Shown piece after piece: positions 42,508-50,815 of a stretch of DNA of 59,870 nt. A program made the translations under genes and the position numbers. The stretch's first letter is position 1. Each line of letters opens with the position of its first letter. A model generated the notes under the pieces. The model worked only from the letters and a program-made list of their open reading frames with translations, was not told the DNA's origin and searched no databases. Source of the DNA: Candidatus Aminicenantota bacterium (GTDB taxonomy: Bacteria > Acidobacteriota > Aminicenantia > UBA2199); the NCBI GenBank assembly GCA_016934745.1, contig JAFGSF010000019.1:1-59870 (forward strand). The letters run 5' to 3'.

Positions 42508-42897
42508 ATGGCATTAGAAAATTTGCTTTTTACCAAGGAACACGAATGGCTGCGCATGGATGGCGACAGTGCCGATGTTGGCATTACGGAATATGCCCAG
42601 CATGAATTGGGCGATGTCGTATATGTAGAACTCCCGGCCCTGGGCAGGGAATTTAAAAAAGGCGACCCTGCGGCCAATATTGAATCGGTCAAAGCTGTTT
42701 CCGATGTTTTTTCGCCATTGTCCGGAACCATCACCGCGGTCAATGCCAAGCTAAGCAACAATCCCGAATTGGTCAACCAGGAACCTTACGGCGATGGATT
42801 TCTGTTTAAAATGAAATTAAGCCATATGGATGAAATAAAAGAACTATTGGATCAAAAAAAATATGAAGAGTATTTGCAGGGAATCAGCGGAGAATAG
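42508..42897 (+). CDS. gcvH: Glycine cleavage system H protein
   Basis: 129 residues; the lipoyl-carrying shuttle of the complex. The lipoylated Lys is in ESVKAVSDVFSP near residue 62. HEWLRMDGDSADVGITEYAQ and ELGDVVYVELP are the usual N-terminal strands. AGGAGG precedes the ATG, nine bases after gcvT, and gcvPA follows three bases after its stop. Length and motif order are typical. Confidence 0.97.
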   Translation: MALENLLFTKEHEWLRMDGDSADVGITEYAQHELGDVVYVELPALGREFKKGDPAANIESVKAVSDVFSPLSGTITAVNAKLSNNPELVNQEPYGDGFLFKMKLSHMDEIKELLDQKKYEEYLQGISGE

Positions 42898-42900
42898 GAA

Positions 42901-44250
42901 ATGAGATATTTGCCTCTGACTGATACGGCAAGAGAGGAAATAAAAAAAATCATCGGTATCGAAGACGTCCAGGATCTTTTTAAATCCATCCCCAGGGATA
43001 AAAGTTTTTTTTCTCTGGAATCCATCCCGGCGGCTCTTTCCGAACCGGAGCTGATTGCCGACTTCAGGTCCTTGGGTCGAAAAAATTCAGTTGGGGAATA
43101 CCTCAGCTTTTTGGGTGCCGGTGCCTGCACTCATTTTATTCCCGAAGTGGTTTCGTACCTCAGCGCCAAGGGAGAATTTTTGACTCCCTACACGCCTTAC
43201 CAGCCTGAAATCAGCCAGGGCAGTCTGCAGGCCATTTTTGAATATCAAACCATGATGTCCATGTTGACCGGTTTGGCTGTGGCCAATGCCTCCCTGTACG
43301 ATGGGGGCACGGCTGCCGCCGAAGCCGTTCTTCTGGCCGTACGCAAATCGGGGCGACAGCGGGTGCTGCTGGCCGAAAGCCTGCATCCAGAATATGCTGC
43401 CATTATCCGGGCCTATGTGCAAAATCTTCCGATTGAGCTGGTGACCGTCCATGCCGACAAGAATGATGGTCGAATAGACAGCGGCGACCTGCAGGCAAAG
43501 TTGAACGGCGAGACGGCAGCCCTTGTCTTCCAATCGCCCAATTTTCTTGGCCTGGTCGAAGACAGTGCCGGGTTGGCTGCCGCCGTACATCAGCACAAGA
43601 CTTACGCCGTGCAGGTTGTGACCGAAGCCATGTCTCTGGCTTATCTCCGCCCGGCGGCCGATTTCGCGGTGGATATCGTGGTCGGAGAGGCCCAAAGTTT
43701 CGGACTGACACTGGGGTTCGGCGGACCTTATCTGGGCTTCATCACTGCCAGCGAAGAATTTCTCAGGCAAATGCCGGGTCGGATTGTCGGCCAAACCAAG
43801 GACCTGGACGGGAAAAGAGGGTATGTACTGACCCTTTCCACCCGTGAGCAACATATCAAGCGCGAAAAAGCGACGTCGAACATATGCAGCAATGAAGCCT
43901 GGTGCGCCTTGCGTGCCGGCATGTACCTGGCCACCATGGGCAAGGAAGGTTTAGCCCGGGCTGCCGCTGACAGCCACTTGAATGCCGCCTACTTTGTCAG
44001 GAAAACCGACGGCCTGGCTCATGTCCGTGTTGTTTACAAGAAAAATTTTTACAATGAAGTACTGTTGGAAATAAAAAAGGGTACGGCCGACGACTTCCTG
44101 GCGGCATTGAAGAAAAACAAGGTGTTGGCCGGCGTTTCCTTGGGTTGGTTCACCCCCACTGTGACCGACCGTGTACTGCTCGCTTTCAGTGAGACGCACA
44201 GCCGCGAAGATATCGATCGTCTTTTCCGACTGATTGGAGAATACGCATGA
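42901..44250 (+). CDS. gcvPA: Glycine decarboxylase P protein, subunit 1
   Basis: 449 residues, the N-terminal half of the PLP-dependent P protein, split as in many thermophiles and anaerobes. YLPLTDTAREEIKKIIGI, FLGAGACTHFIPEVV, TPYQPEISQGSLQAIFEYQT and GFGGPYLGFI are characteristic. It lacks the PLP lysine, which lies in the partner subunit. It overlaps gcvPB by four bases, ensuring equal synthesis of the alpha2-beta2 enzyme that decarboxylates glycine. Confidence 0.96.
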   Translation: MRYLPLTDTAREEIKKIIGIEDVQDLFKSIPRDKSFFSLESIPAALSEPELIADFRSLGRKNSVGEYLSFLGAGACTHFIPEVVSYLSAKGEFLTPYTPYQPEISQGSLQAIFEYQTMMSMLTGLAVANASLYDGGTAAAEAVLLAVRKSGRQRVLLAESLHPEYAAIIRAYVQNLPIELVTVHADKNDGRIDSGDLQAKLNGETAALVFQSPNFLGLVEDSAGLAAAVHQHKTYAVQVVTEAMSLAYLRPAADFAVDIVVGEAQSFGLTLGFGGPYLGFITASEEFLRQMPGRIVGQTKDLDGKRGYVLTLSTREQHIKREKATSNICSNEAWCALRAGMYLATMGKEGLARAAADSHLNAAYFVRKTDGLAHVRVVYKKNFYNEVLLEIKKGTADDFLAALKKNKVLAGVSLGWFTPTVTDRVLLAFSETHSREDIDRLFRLIGEYA

Positions 44251-45689
44251 ACAAGCTCCCCCCGTTGATTTTTGAAAAAAGCCGCGACGGCAAGATCGGC
44301 CATGGTTTGGGCGCAAGCCAGGTTCCTGCCGAACCGGCTTTGGATGCCGACCTGAGGCGCACGGAGATCGCCGATTTCCCCCAGGTTTCCGAAGTGGAAA
44401 TAGTCCGCCACTACATGGCTTTGGCCCGGCTCAATTATTCGCTTGACGCCGGCATTTATCCCCTGGGCTCATGCACCATGAAATACAACCCCAAGATCAA
44501 TGAAAAACTGGCCGCGGCTGAAGAATTCCAGGCCCATCCCTACGCTCCGCATGATCTGGTTCAGGGCAATCTGGAATTGATGGCCCGCCTGGAGCAATGG
44601 CTGGTCGCATTGACCGGTTTGGCCGGATTCACCCTTGCCCCAGCCGCCGGAGCCCACGGTGAATTTACCGGAATGCTGATCATCAGGAAATTTTTGCAAG
44701 AGCAAGGCGATGCACGGCGGGTGGTTTTAATCCCCGATTCGGCTCATGGCACCAATCCCAGTTCCGCCCATTTTGCCGGTTATGAAATCCGCGAAGTTCC
44801 CAGCAATGCCGATGGAATCATTGACGTGAATGTATTACAGTCCTTTCTCGACGGCCAGGTGGCTGCCTTGATGATGACCAACCCCAACACGCTGGGTATT
44901 TTTGAAAAAAACATCACGGCCATCGCCTCCGCCCTGCATGCCAACGGTTCGCTTCTCTATATGGACGGCGCCAACCTGAACGCTTTATTGGGCATTGTGC
45001 GGCCCGGGGACCTGGGTGTTGACGTCATGCATATAAATCTGCATAAAACTTTTTCCACTCCGCATGGCGGCGGCGGCCCCGGTTCGGGGCCGGTCGGCGT
45101 TGCCTCCCACTTGTTGCCTTTCCTGCCCGTGCCGCGCGTAGTCAAATCCGGGGACAAGTACCGTGTCATCTATGACAACCCTCAATCGATCGGCAGGATA
45201 AAAAATTTTTATGGTCAATTTTTGGTTCTCATCCGGGCCCTGGCTTATCTGTCCTCCCTGGGTCGGGAAAATATCCGCCGGGTGGCCGAAGATGCCGTTT
45301 TAAACGCCAATTACCTGCGCAAAAGGCTGCAGCCTTTGCTGGACTTGCCTTATGCTGCGGATACGTTGCATGAAGTGGTTTTTTCCGACAAAAATCTTCC
45401 TGTCAAGACGCTGGATATCGCCAAAAGGCTCCTTGATTATGGTGTCCATCCGTTTACCATATATTTTCCCCTGATTGTCCACGGAGCCATGATGATTGAA
45501 CCCACAGAAACAGAGAGCAAGGAAACCCTTGACGAATTTATCGCCATCATGGAAAAAATACTTCAAGAAGCCCGGGAGCACCCGGAACAATTGCTTCAGG
45601 CTCCGCAGCAGACACCGGTGCGCCGTTTGGATGAAACCCTGGCCGCTCGCAAACCGGTATTGAGATGGCGGAAGGGAGAAAATCTTTGA
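44247..45689 (+). CDS. gcvPB: Glycine decarboxylase P protein, subunit 2
   Basis: 480 residues, the C-terminal half of the P protein. The PLP-binding Lys is in HINLHKTFSTPHGGGGPGSG. YPLGSCTMKYNPKINE, AAGAHGEFTGMLIIR and SAHGTNPSSA are also conserved. It removes CO2 from glycine and passes the aminomethyl group to GcvH. No dihydrolipoamide dehydrogenase (L protein) gene is present in the run, so that subunit must come from elsewhere. Its stop overlaps the likely TTG start of glyQ. Confidence 0.96.
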   Translation: MNKLPPLIFEKSRDGKIGHGLGASQVPAEPALDADLRRTEIADFPQVSEVEIVRHYMALARLNYSLDAGIYPLGSCTMKYNPKINEKLAAAEEFQAHPYAPHDLVQGNLELMARLEQWLVALTGLAGFTLAPAAGAHGEFTGMLIIRKFLQEQGDARRVVLIPDSAHGTNPSSAHFAGYEIREVPSNADGIIDVNVLQSFLDGQVAALMMTNPNTLGIFEKNITAIASALHANGSLLYMDGANLNALLGIVRPGDLGVDVMHINLHKTFSTPHGGGGPGSGPVGVASHLLPFLPVPRVVKSGDKYRVIYDNPQSIGRIKNFYGQFLVLIRALAYLSSLGRENIRRVAEDAVLNANYLRKRLQPLLDLPYAADTLHEVVFSDKNLPVKTLDIAKRLLDYGVHPFTIYFPLIVHGAMMIEPTETESKETLDEFIAIMEKILQEAREHPEQLLQAPQQTPVRRLDETLAARKPVLRWRKGENL

Positions 45690-46543
45690 GTATTCAAAAC
45701 GTTATTCTGAAGCTTCAGGAATTCTGGGCCGAGAGGGGCTGCTATATCGCTTCCGGTTACGACAGCGAAGTCGGTGCCGGAACCATGTCTCCCGATACTT
45801 TTTTCCGTGTACTCGGAAAAAAGCCCTGGAGTGTTGCGTATTGGCAGCCATCCCGCCGTCCCGATGACGGCCGTTACGGACAGAATCCCAACCGCGTGCA
45901 AAAGCACAATCAGTTCCAGGTGATCATCAAGCCGGTCCCTGAGGAAGGGCAGATGCTTTTCCTGGACAGCCTGATTTATCTGGGGGTCGATATCAACATT
46001 CATGACATCAAGTTTGATGAAGATAACTGGGCTTCGCCATCACTGGGAGCTTGGGGCGTCGGCTGGCAGGTGATGTGCGATGGCCTGGAAATAACCCAGT
46101 TCACTTACTTCCAGCAGGCCGGCGGCATGGAACTCAATCCCAATTCCCTGGAGATCACCTACGGAGTGGAAAGGCTGGCCATGTTTTTGGACGGCCAGAA
46201 CAATATTTACGATCTGGAATGGGGGAACCAGGCTTCTTACGGGGCATTGAAACTGGAGGAAGAGCGCCAATTTTCAATCTATAATTTCGAGATGGCCGAT
46301 ATTGATATGCTGCGGCAGGTGTTTCAGCAGTATCAGAAGGAAGCAGAAAGACTGCTGGAGCATCAGCTGTATCTTCCGGCTTACGATTTGCTGCTGAAAT
46401 GTTCCCATGCCTTCAATATGCTCGATGCGCGCAAGGCTGTTTCCGTCGCTGAACGGACGGCGTTGATGGGTATTATGCGCAACCTGTCGGCACGGATTGC
46501 CCAAAAATATATCATGCAAACCGAAGGTGAAGATCATGGCTGA
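45686..46543 (+). CDS. glyQ: Glycyl-tRNA synthetase alpha chain
   Basis: About 285 residues. GlyQ carries the catalytic class II core: LQEFWAERGCYIASGYD, EVGAGTMSPDTFFRVLG, SRRPDDGRYGQNPNRVQKH and ITYGVERLAMFL (motif 3). TTG 45686 is preferred because GGGAG (45674-45678) lies seven bases upstream and it overlaps the gcvPB stop as TTGA. An ATG at 45665 in the same frame would add seven residues but lies before that ribosome site. It pairs with GlyS in the bacterial alpha2-beta2 enzyme. Confidence 0.95.
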   Translation: MSIQNVILKLQEFWAERGCYIASGYDSEVGAGTMSPDTFFRVLGKKPWSVAYWQPSRRPDDGRYGQNPNRVQKHNQFQVIIKPVPEEGQMLFLDSLIYLGVDINIHDIKFDEDNWASPSLGAWGVGWQVMCDGLEITQFTYFQQAGGMELNPNSLEITYGVERLAMFLDGQNNIYDLEWGNQASYGALKLEEERQFSIYNFEMADIDMLRQVFQQYQKEAERLLEHQLYLPAYDLLLKCSHAFNMLDARKAVSVAERTALMGIMRNLSARIAQKYIMQTEGEDHG

Positions 46544-48620
46544 TTTATTGTTCGAACTTGGAGTAGAAGAAATACCCGCCCAGGCAGTCAGCGGTATTCG
46601 TGATCAGCTCAAGGATCTTTTTATTGCCAGGCTGGCCCAACTTGGCATCAACTATGGAGAAATCGAATGCGCGGCCAGTAACCGCCGTTTGATGGTTCAC
46701 GTCACCAAACTTCCCGAAAAAACAGTCAATAAGGAAGAAACCGTTTTAGGGCCGACCAAGCGCATCGCCCTGGATGAACATGGCTTGCCGACGGTGGCCT
46801 TGAAAAAATTCTGCGAATTCAACAAAGTAAAAATATCCGACGTCGTTGAAATTGAAACCGCCAAGGGCCGCTACCTGGGCATCGTCAGGGTCGCCGGCGG
46901 TGAATATACCGCCGATCTGATCAGCGCATTTATCCCGGAGATATTGGCGGGGCTGACTTTTAATAAAACCATGGTTTGGAACGAGTCGCGAGTTCCTTTC
47001 ATCAGGCCGATCCGCAATATCCTGGCCATGTTCAACAACAAGCTGCTGGCGCTCGAGTTTGCCGGTGTCAAAGCGGGGAATAAGGCCCTCGGTCATTTGC
47101 TGTTATCCGATAGTTTTTTCGAAGTCAATTCTTTCAAGGATTATGTTCAGGGTCTGGTTAAAAATTTCATCATCCTCAAGGAAGAAGAGCGAAAAAGTAA
47201 AATACTGGCTGAAATCAAGGATATCGAACTGGAATTGGACGGGCGGGTCGACATCGATGACACCATGTTGAACTATTATGTATTCAGTAACGAATACCCG
47301 GTGGCCTTCAGCGGCAGTTTTGAACCCAGGTATCTCAGTCTGCCGGAAGAAATTATCTCCGCGTTCATGACCCATGAAAAAAAACTGCTGCCGGTGTATG
47401 ATAGTGCCGGCAAGTTAAGCAATTTTTTTGTCGGCGTGGCCAACATTCCTGATGAAAACAAAAAAGTCAGCCGCGGCAATGAAAAAGTCATTCGCGCCAC
47501 TTTTGAAGACGCACAATTTTTCTGGGACATGGATCGCAAGCTTGATTTCTTTTCCCTGAAACCTCTGCTCCAGAACGTCATGTTCCAGAAGGAATTGGGG
47601 ACTTATCTGGAAAAAGTCGGTCGCTTGGCTGCCCTGGTGGACCTGTTGGTCAATGAAACCCACAACGAGCCGCTGCGTGAAAAATTGCAAAAAGCGGCTT
47701 TCCATTGCAAGAATGATCTGCTAACCAAAATGGTACGGGAATTTCCGTCCCTGCAGGGAATCATGGGCGGTCTGTATTTGCAGGAAGCCGGAGAGGATAA
47801 AATAGTCTGGAAGGCCATTTATGGGCATTACCAGCCGCGCGGCCTGGCGGATGAGAAACTGGTCGACTTGGGTGCCGGCATCCTTTCAATCGCCGACCGC
47901 ATGGACAACATCGCCGGCTTTGTCGGCAAGGGCATCAAGATTTCCAGTTCCAAGGATCCCTATGGAATCCGTCGCGACGCCAATGCGATCATTAAAATCA
48001 TTATCGATTTCAAATTGCCTTTGGACTTGGATCCGCTGATCCGCCTGGCCGTGCTCAATTTCAGTAAAAAAGATTCTGACATGAAGCGCGACTGCGAGAC
48101 GATCAGGGAACTTTTCGTTTCGAGGCTGGAGAACTCCCTGAAAGACTTCTGGAAATTCCGCTACGATGTAGTAAACGCGGTGTTGGGCAAGGACATGCTC
48201 ACGGTCCTGGACACCTTCCTGAAGGCAACGGCCCTGACCAAGCTGATCGAATCGGGCTTGGTCGATCAACTGGCTGCCCTGCAGCGGCGTTTAAAAAACA
48301 TCTGCAAGGGTTTTGAGCGCTGCAATTTTTCAGAGGGACTGCTCAAGGAGAAGGAGGAAAAAATTCTTTCGGACGTGTTCAAGGAATCGAAATCGCGCAT
48401 TGATGATTTGATCATCCAAAAGAATTATCTTCAGGCCAGTTCCGAGATCCTTGAAATGAAACTGATTATTGACCGTTTTTTTGATAAAATTTTGGTCATG
48501 GACGAAAATGAATCGCTGCGTAAAAACCGCGTCGCCTTGCTGCAACGGGTCGATGAATTGCTTTCCGGAGTGGCTGATTTTTCGTTGCTTGTTGAATTTA
48601 AACCAGGAGAAAGAATATGA
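46536..48620 (+). CDS. glyS: Glycyl-tRNA synthetase beta chain
   Basis: 694 residues. It starts MADLLFELGVEEIPAQAV, followed by RLMVHVTKLPEK, GPTKRIALDEHGLPTVALKK (slightly shortened here), VSRGNEKVIRATFEDAQFFW and the HD-type region with GHYQPRGLADE. The C-terminus is an anticodon-binding DALR-like domain. GlyS provides tRNA recognition. GAAGGTGA sets ATG 46536 inside the end of glyQ. It overlaps the next gene by four bases. Confidence 0.96.
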   Translation: MADLLFELGVEEIPAQAVSGIRDQLKDLFIARLAQLGINYGEIECAASNRRLMVHVTKLPEKTVNKEETVLGPTKRIALDEHGLPTVALKKFCEFNKVKISDVVEIETAKGRYLGIVRVAGGEYTADLISAFIPEILAGLTFNKTMVWNESRVPFIRPIRNILAMFNNKLLALEFAGVKAGNKALGHLLLSDSFFEVNSFKDYVQGLVKNFIILKEEERKSKILAEIKDIELELDGRVDIDDTMLNYYVFSNEYPVAFSGSFEPRYLSLPEEIISAFMTHEKKLLPVYDSAGKLSNFFVGVANIPDENKKVSRGNEKVIRATFEDAQFFWDMDRKLDFFSLKPLLQNVMFQKELGTYLEKVGRLAALVDLLVNETHNEPLREKLQKAAFHCKNDLLTKMVREFPSLQGIMGGLYLQEAGEDKIVWKAIYGHYQPRGLADEKLVDLGAGILSIADRMDNIAGFVGKGIKISSSKDPYGIRRDANAIIKIIIDFKLPLDLDPLIRLAVLNFSKKDSDMKRDCETIRELFVSRLENSLKDFWKFRYDVVNAVLGKDMLTVLDTFLKATALTKLIESGLVDQLAALQRRLKNICKGFERCNFSEGLLKEKEEKILSDVFKESKSRIDDLIIQKNYLQASSEILEMKLIIDRFFDKILVMDENESLRKNRVALLQRVDELLSGVADFSLLVEFKPGERI

Positions 48621-50701
48621 AAGAAATGCCAACTGAGAATTTACGAAATGTGGCCTTCGTCGGTCATGGGCACAGCGGTAAAACAAGCATGGTGTCGGCC
48701 TTGCTGTTCAACACCAAGATGGTCAACCGTTTGGGCAAAGTGGACCAGGGCAACACGGTAACCGATTTCGACGAAGAGGAAATCGCCAGGAAAATCTCGA
48801 TTCAATCCTCACTGGCCTATGCCTATACGGATAAATACAAGATCAATATGCTGGATACTCCGGGTTTTGCCAGCTTCGTCTGGGAAACCCTGGTAGCACT
48901 CAAGGCTGTGGAAACGGGCGTGATGCTGGTCAGCGCCCAGGAAGGTGTTCAGGTTCAAACTGAAAAGATTTTCGAAGCCATGGGCGAATCGCGGCGGGCG
49001 GTGATCTTTGTTGTGAACAAGATGACCAAGGAGTTGGCCGATTTTGACAAGACGCTGGAGGCCCTGACCGCGAGTTTCGGCAAGAATGTCGTGGCCTTGC
49101 AGGTCCCGATCGGCAAAAGCCCGGAATTCAGCGGCTTGGTGGATATCATTGACATGAAGGCCTACCAGTTCGGCAGTGACGAAAAGGGAGAAAGCAAAGA
49201 GATTCCCATTCCCGAAGCACTTAAAGAGGATGTGGCCCTGCGCCGAGAAGCACTGCTGGAAAAAATCGCCGAGAATGACGAAGCACTCATGGAAAAATAT
49301 TTTTCTCAAGGCGATTTAAGCGGCGAAGAAATCCGTCATGGATTGAAAAACGCCCTGCTGCAGCGCAACATTTTCCCGGTGCTTGTCAGTGACGCCGTCA
49401 GCAACCGCGGTGTCCAACAGGTCCTTGATTTTATCGTTGCGTTCTGCCCGGCTCCAAGTGATTTCGCGGCGTTGGCCGCAAAAGACGGGACCCTGCTCAA
49501 GGCTGATCCGGGCGCCCCTTTTGCTGCCTTGGTGTTCAAGACCATTTCCGATCCGTTTACCGGCAAAGTCTCGCTGGTCCGGGTTTTTTCCGGGACCTTC
49601 AAACCCGACACTTTTTATTTCAATTCAACCAAGGAAGTCGAAGAGCGGGTGGCCGGCTTGTTCTTGCTGCAGGGCAAAACCCAGGAATCGGCGGGCGAGG
49701 TCCGGGCCGGAGATATCGTGGCCGTGACCAAGCTTAAGGAAACCCAAACCGGGGATACCCTGACAACCAAGGCGGACAAGATCAAACTGCCGGAAATCTT
49801 GTTCGGCGAGCCCTCCATCTCTTTTGCCATCGAGCCCAAAGCCAGGGCCGATGAAGGTAAGATTTCCACGGCCCTGCAACGCATCATGGAAGAAGACCCG
49901 ACCCTGAAAATGCTGCGCGATCCGCAAACCAAGGAACTGGTCATCTCGGGCAACGGGCATATGCACGTTGAATTGGTGGTCAATAAACTGAAGCGGAAAT
50001 ACGGGGTGGAAGTCATGATGAAGCCGCCGAAAATCGCCTATCGCGAAACCGTATTGGGGAAATCAGACATCGAAAAGAAATACAAGAAGCAGAGCGGTGG
50101 CCGCGGCCAATACGGCCATGTCCTGATCCGCATGGAACCGCTGCCGCGCGGCAAAGATTTTGAATTCGTCAATTCACTGGTTGGCATGTCCATTCCGCGC
50201 AACTACGTTCCGGCCATTGAAAAAGGCATCATCGAGGCCAAAAATACAGGTGTATTGGCCGGTTACCCGGTGGTCGATTTCAAGGTTGAACTTTATGACG
50301 GCAGCCATCATGAAGTCGATTCATCGGACATGGCTTTCAAAATGGCTTCTTCCATGGCCTTCAAGATGGCCATGAAGGCGGCCAAGCCCACCATCCTCGA
50401 ACCGGTGATGAAAGTGGAAGTGATCATCCCCGAAGAGTTCATGGGTGAAATCAACGGCAACCTGAGCGGCCGGCGCGGCCGCATCCAGGGCATGGAAACC
50501 AAGGGCAAGAACCACGTGGTCAAGGCCGGAGTGCCCATGTCGGAAATGCTCGATTTCGAACCGACGCTGACCTCGATCACCGGTGGCCGCGGCAGTTTTT
50601 CAATGGAATTCTCCCACTACGAGGAAGTGCCGGCCCAGCTGCAGAAAAAGATCATCGCCGAAGCGGTCAAGGAAGGCCGGGTCAAGGAAGAGGAAGAATA
50701 G
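48617..50701 (+). CDS. Elongation factor G-like GTPase (EF-G2 type)
   Basis: 694 residues with the EF-G domain order. The P-loop is FVGHGHSGKTSMV, G3 is MLDTPGFASF and G4 VNKMTK (NKxD-like). The Thr of switch I and usual EF-G sequence are diverged (NTVTDFDEEE), as in EF-G-like FusA2 proteins. Domain IV is present (YKKQSGGRGQYGHVLIR, then DGSHHEVDSSDMAFKMASS). Paralogs of this class may act in translation under stress or in recycling. Its ATG overlaps the glyS stop. It ends the operon. Confidence 0.88.
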   Translation: MKEMPTENLRNVAFVGHGHSGKTSMVSALLFNTKMVNRLGKVDQGNTVTDFDEEEIARKISIQSSLAYAYTDKYKINMLDTPGFASFVWETLVALKAVETGVMLVSAQEGVQVQTEKIFEAMGESRRAVIFVVNKMTKELADFDKTLEALTASFGKNVVALQVPIGKSPEFSGLVDIIDMKAYQFGSDEKGESKEIPIPEALKEDVALRREALLEKIAENDEALMEKYFSQGDLSGEEIRHGLKNALLQRNIFPVLVSDAVSNRGVQQVLDFIVAFCPAPSDFAALAAKDGTLLKADPGAPFAALVFKTISDPFTGKVSLVRVFSGTFKPDTFYFNSTKEVEERVAGLFLLQGKTQESAGEVRAGDIVAVTKLKETQTGDTLTTKADKIKLPEILFGEPSISFAIEPKARADEGKISTALQRIMEEDPTLKMLRDPQTKELVISGNGHMHVELVVNKLKRKYGVEVMMKPPKIAYRETVLGKSDIEKKYKKQSGGRGQYGHVLIRMEPLPRGKDFEFVNSLVGMSIPRNYVPAIEKGIIEAKNTGVLAGYPVVDFKVELYDGSHHEVDSSDMAFKMASSMAFKMAMKAAKPTILEPVMKVEVIIPEEFMGEINGNLSGRRGRIQGMETKGKNHVVKAGVPMSEMLDFEPTLTSITGGRGSFSMEFSHYEEVPAQLQKKIIAEAVKEGRVKEEEE

Positions 50702-50759
50702 TTTTATCTTTCTCTGATATAAGCATTTTTCAAGAGATCCAATTTTTTAATCGATAGGT

Positions 50760-50788
50760 TTGCATTTTATTTTTCACCCTTCTATAAT
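50760..50788 (+). promoter_or_regulatory. cas operon promoter
   Basis: TTGCAT (50760-50765) and a perfect TATAAT (50783-50788) have a 17-bp spacer in the 114-base gap after the EF-G-like gene. This would drive cas3 and the downstream cas genes. Confidence 0.65.
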
Positions 50789-50815
50789 CGATTTTGAGGA
50801 CGGCAGAGAGAGGTT

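Noticed and set aside
50702..50815. Possible CRISPR mini-array or anti-repeat before cas3
   Set aside because: No match to the repeat at 59839 is visible; the gap is AT-rich with an ordinary promoter.
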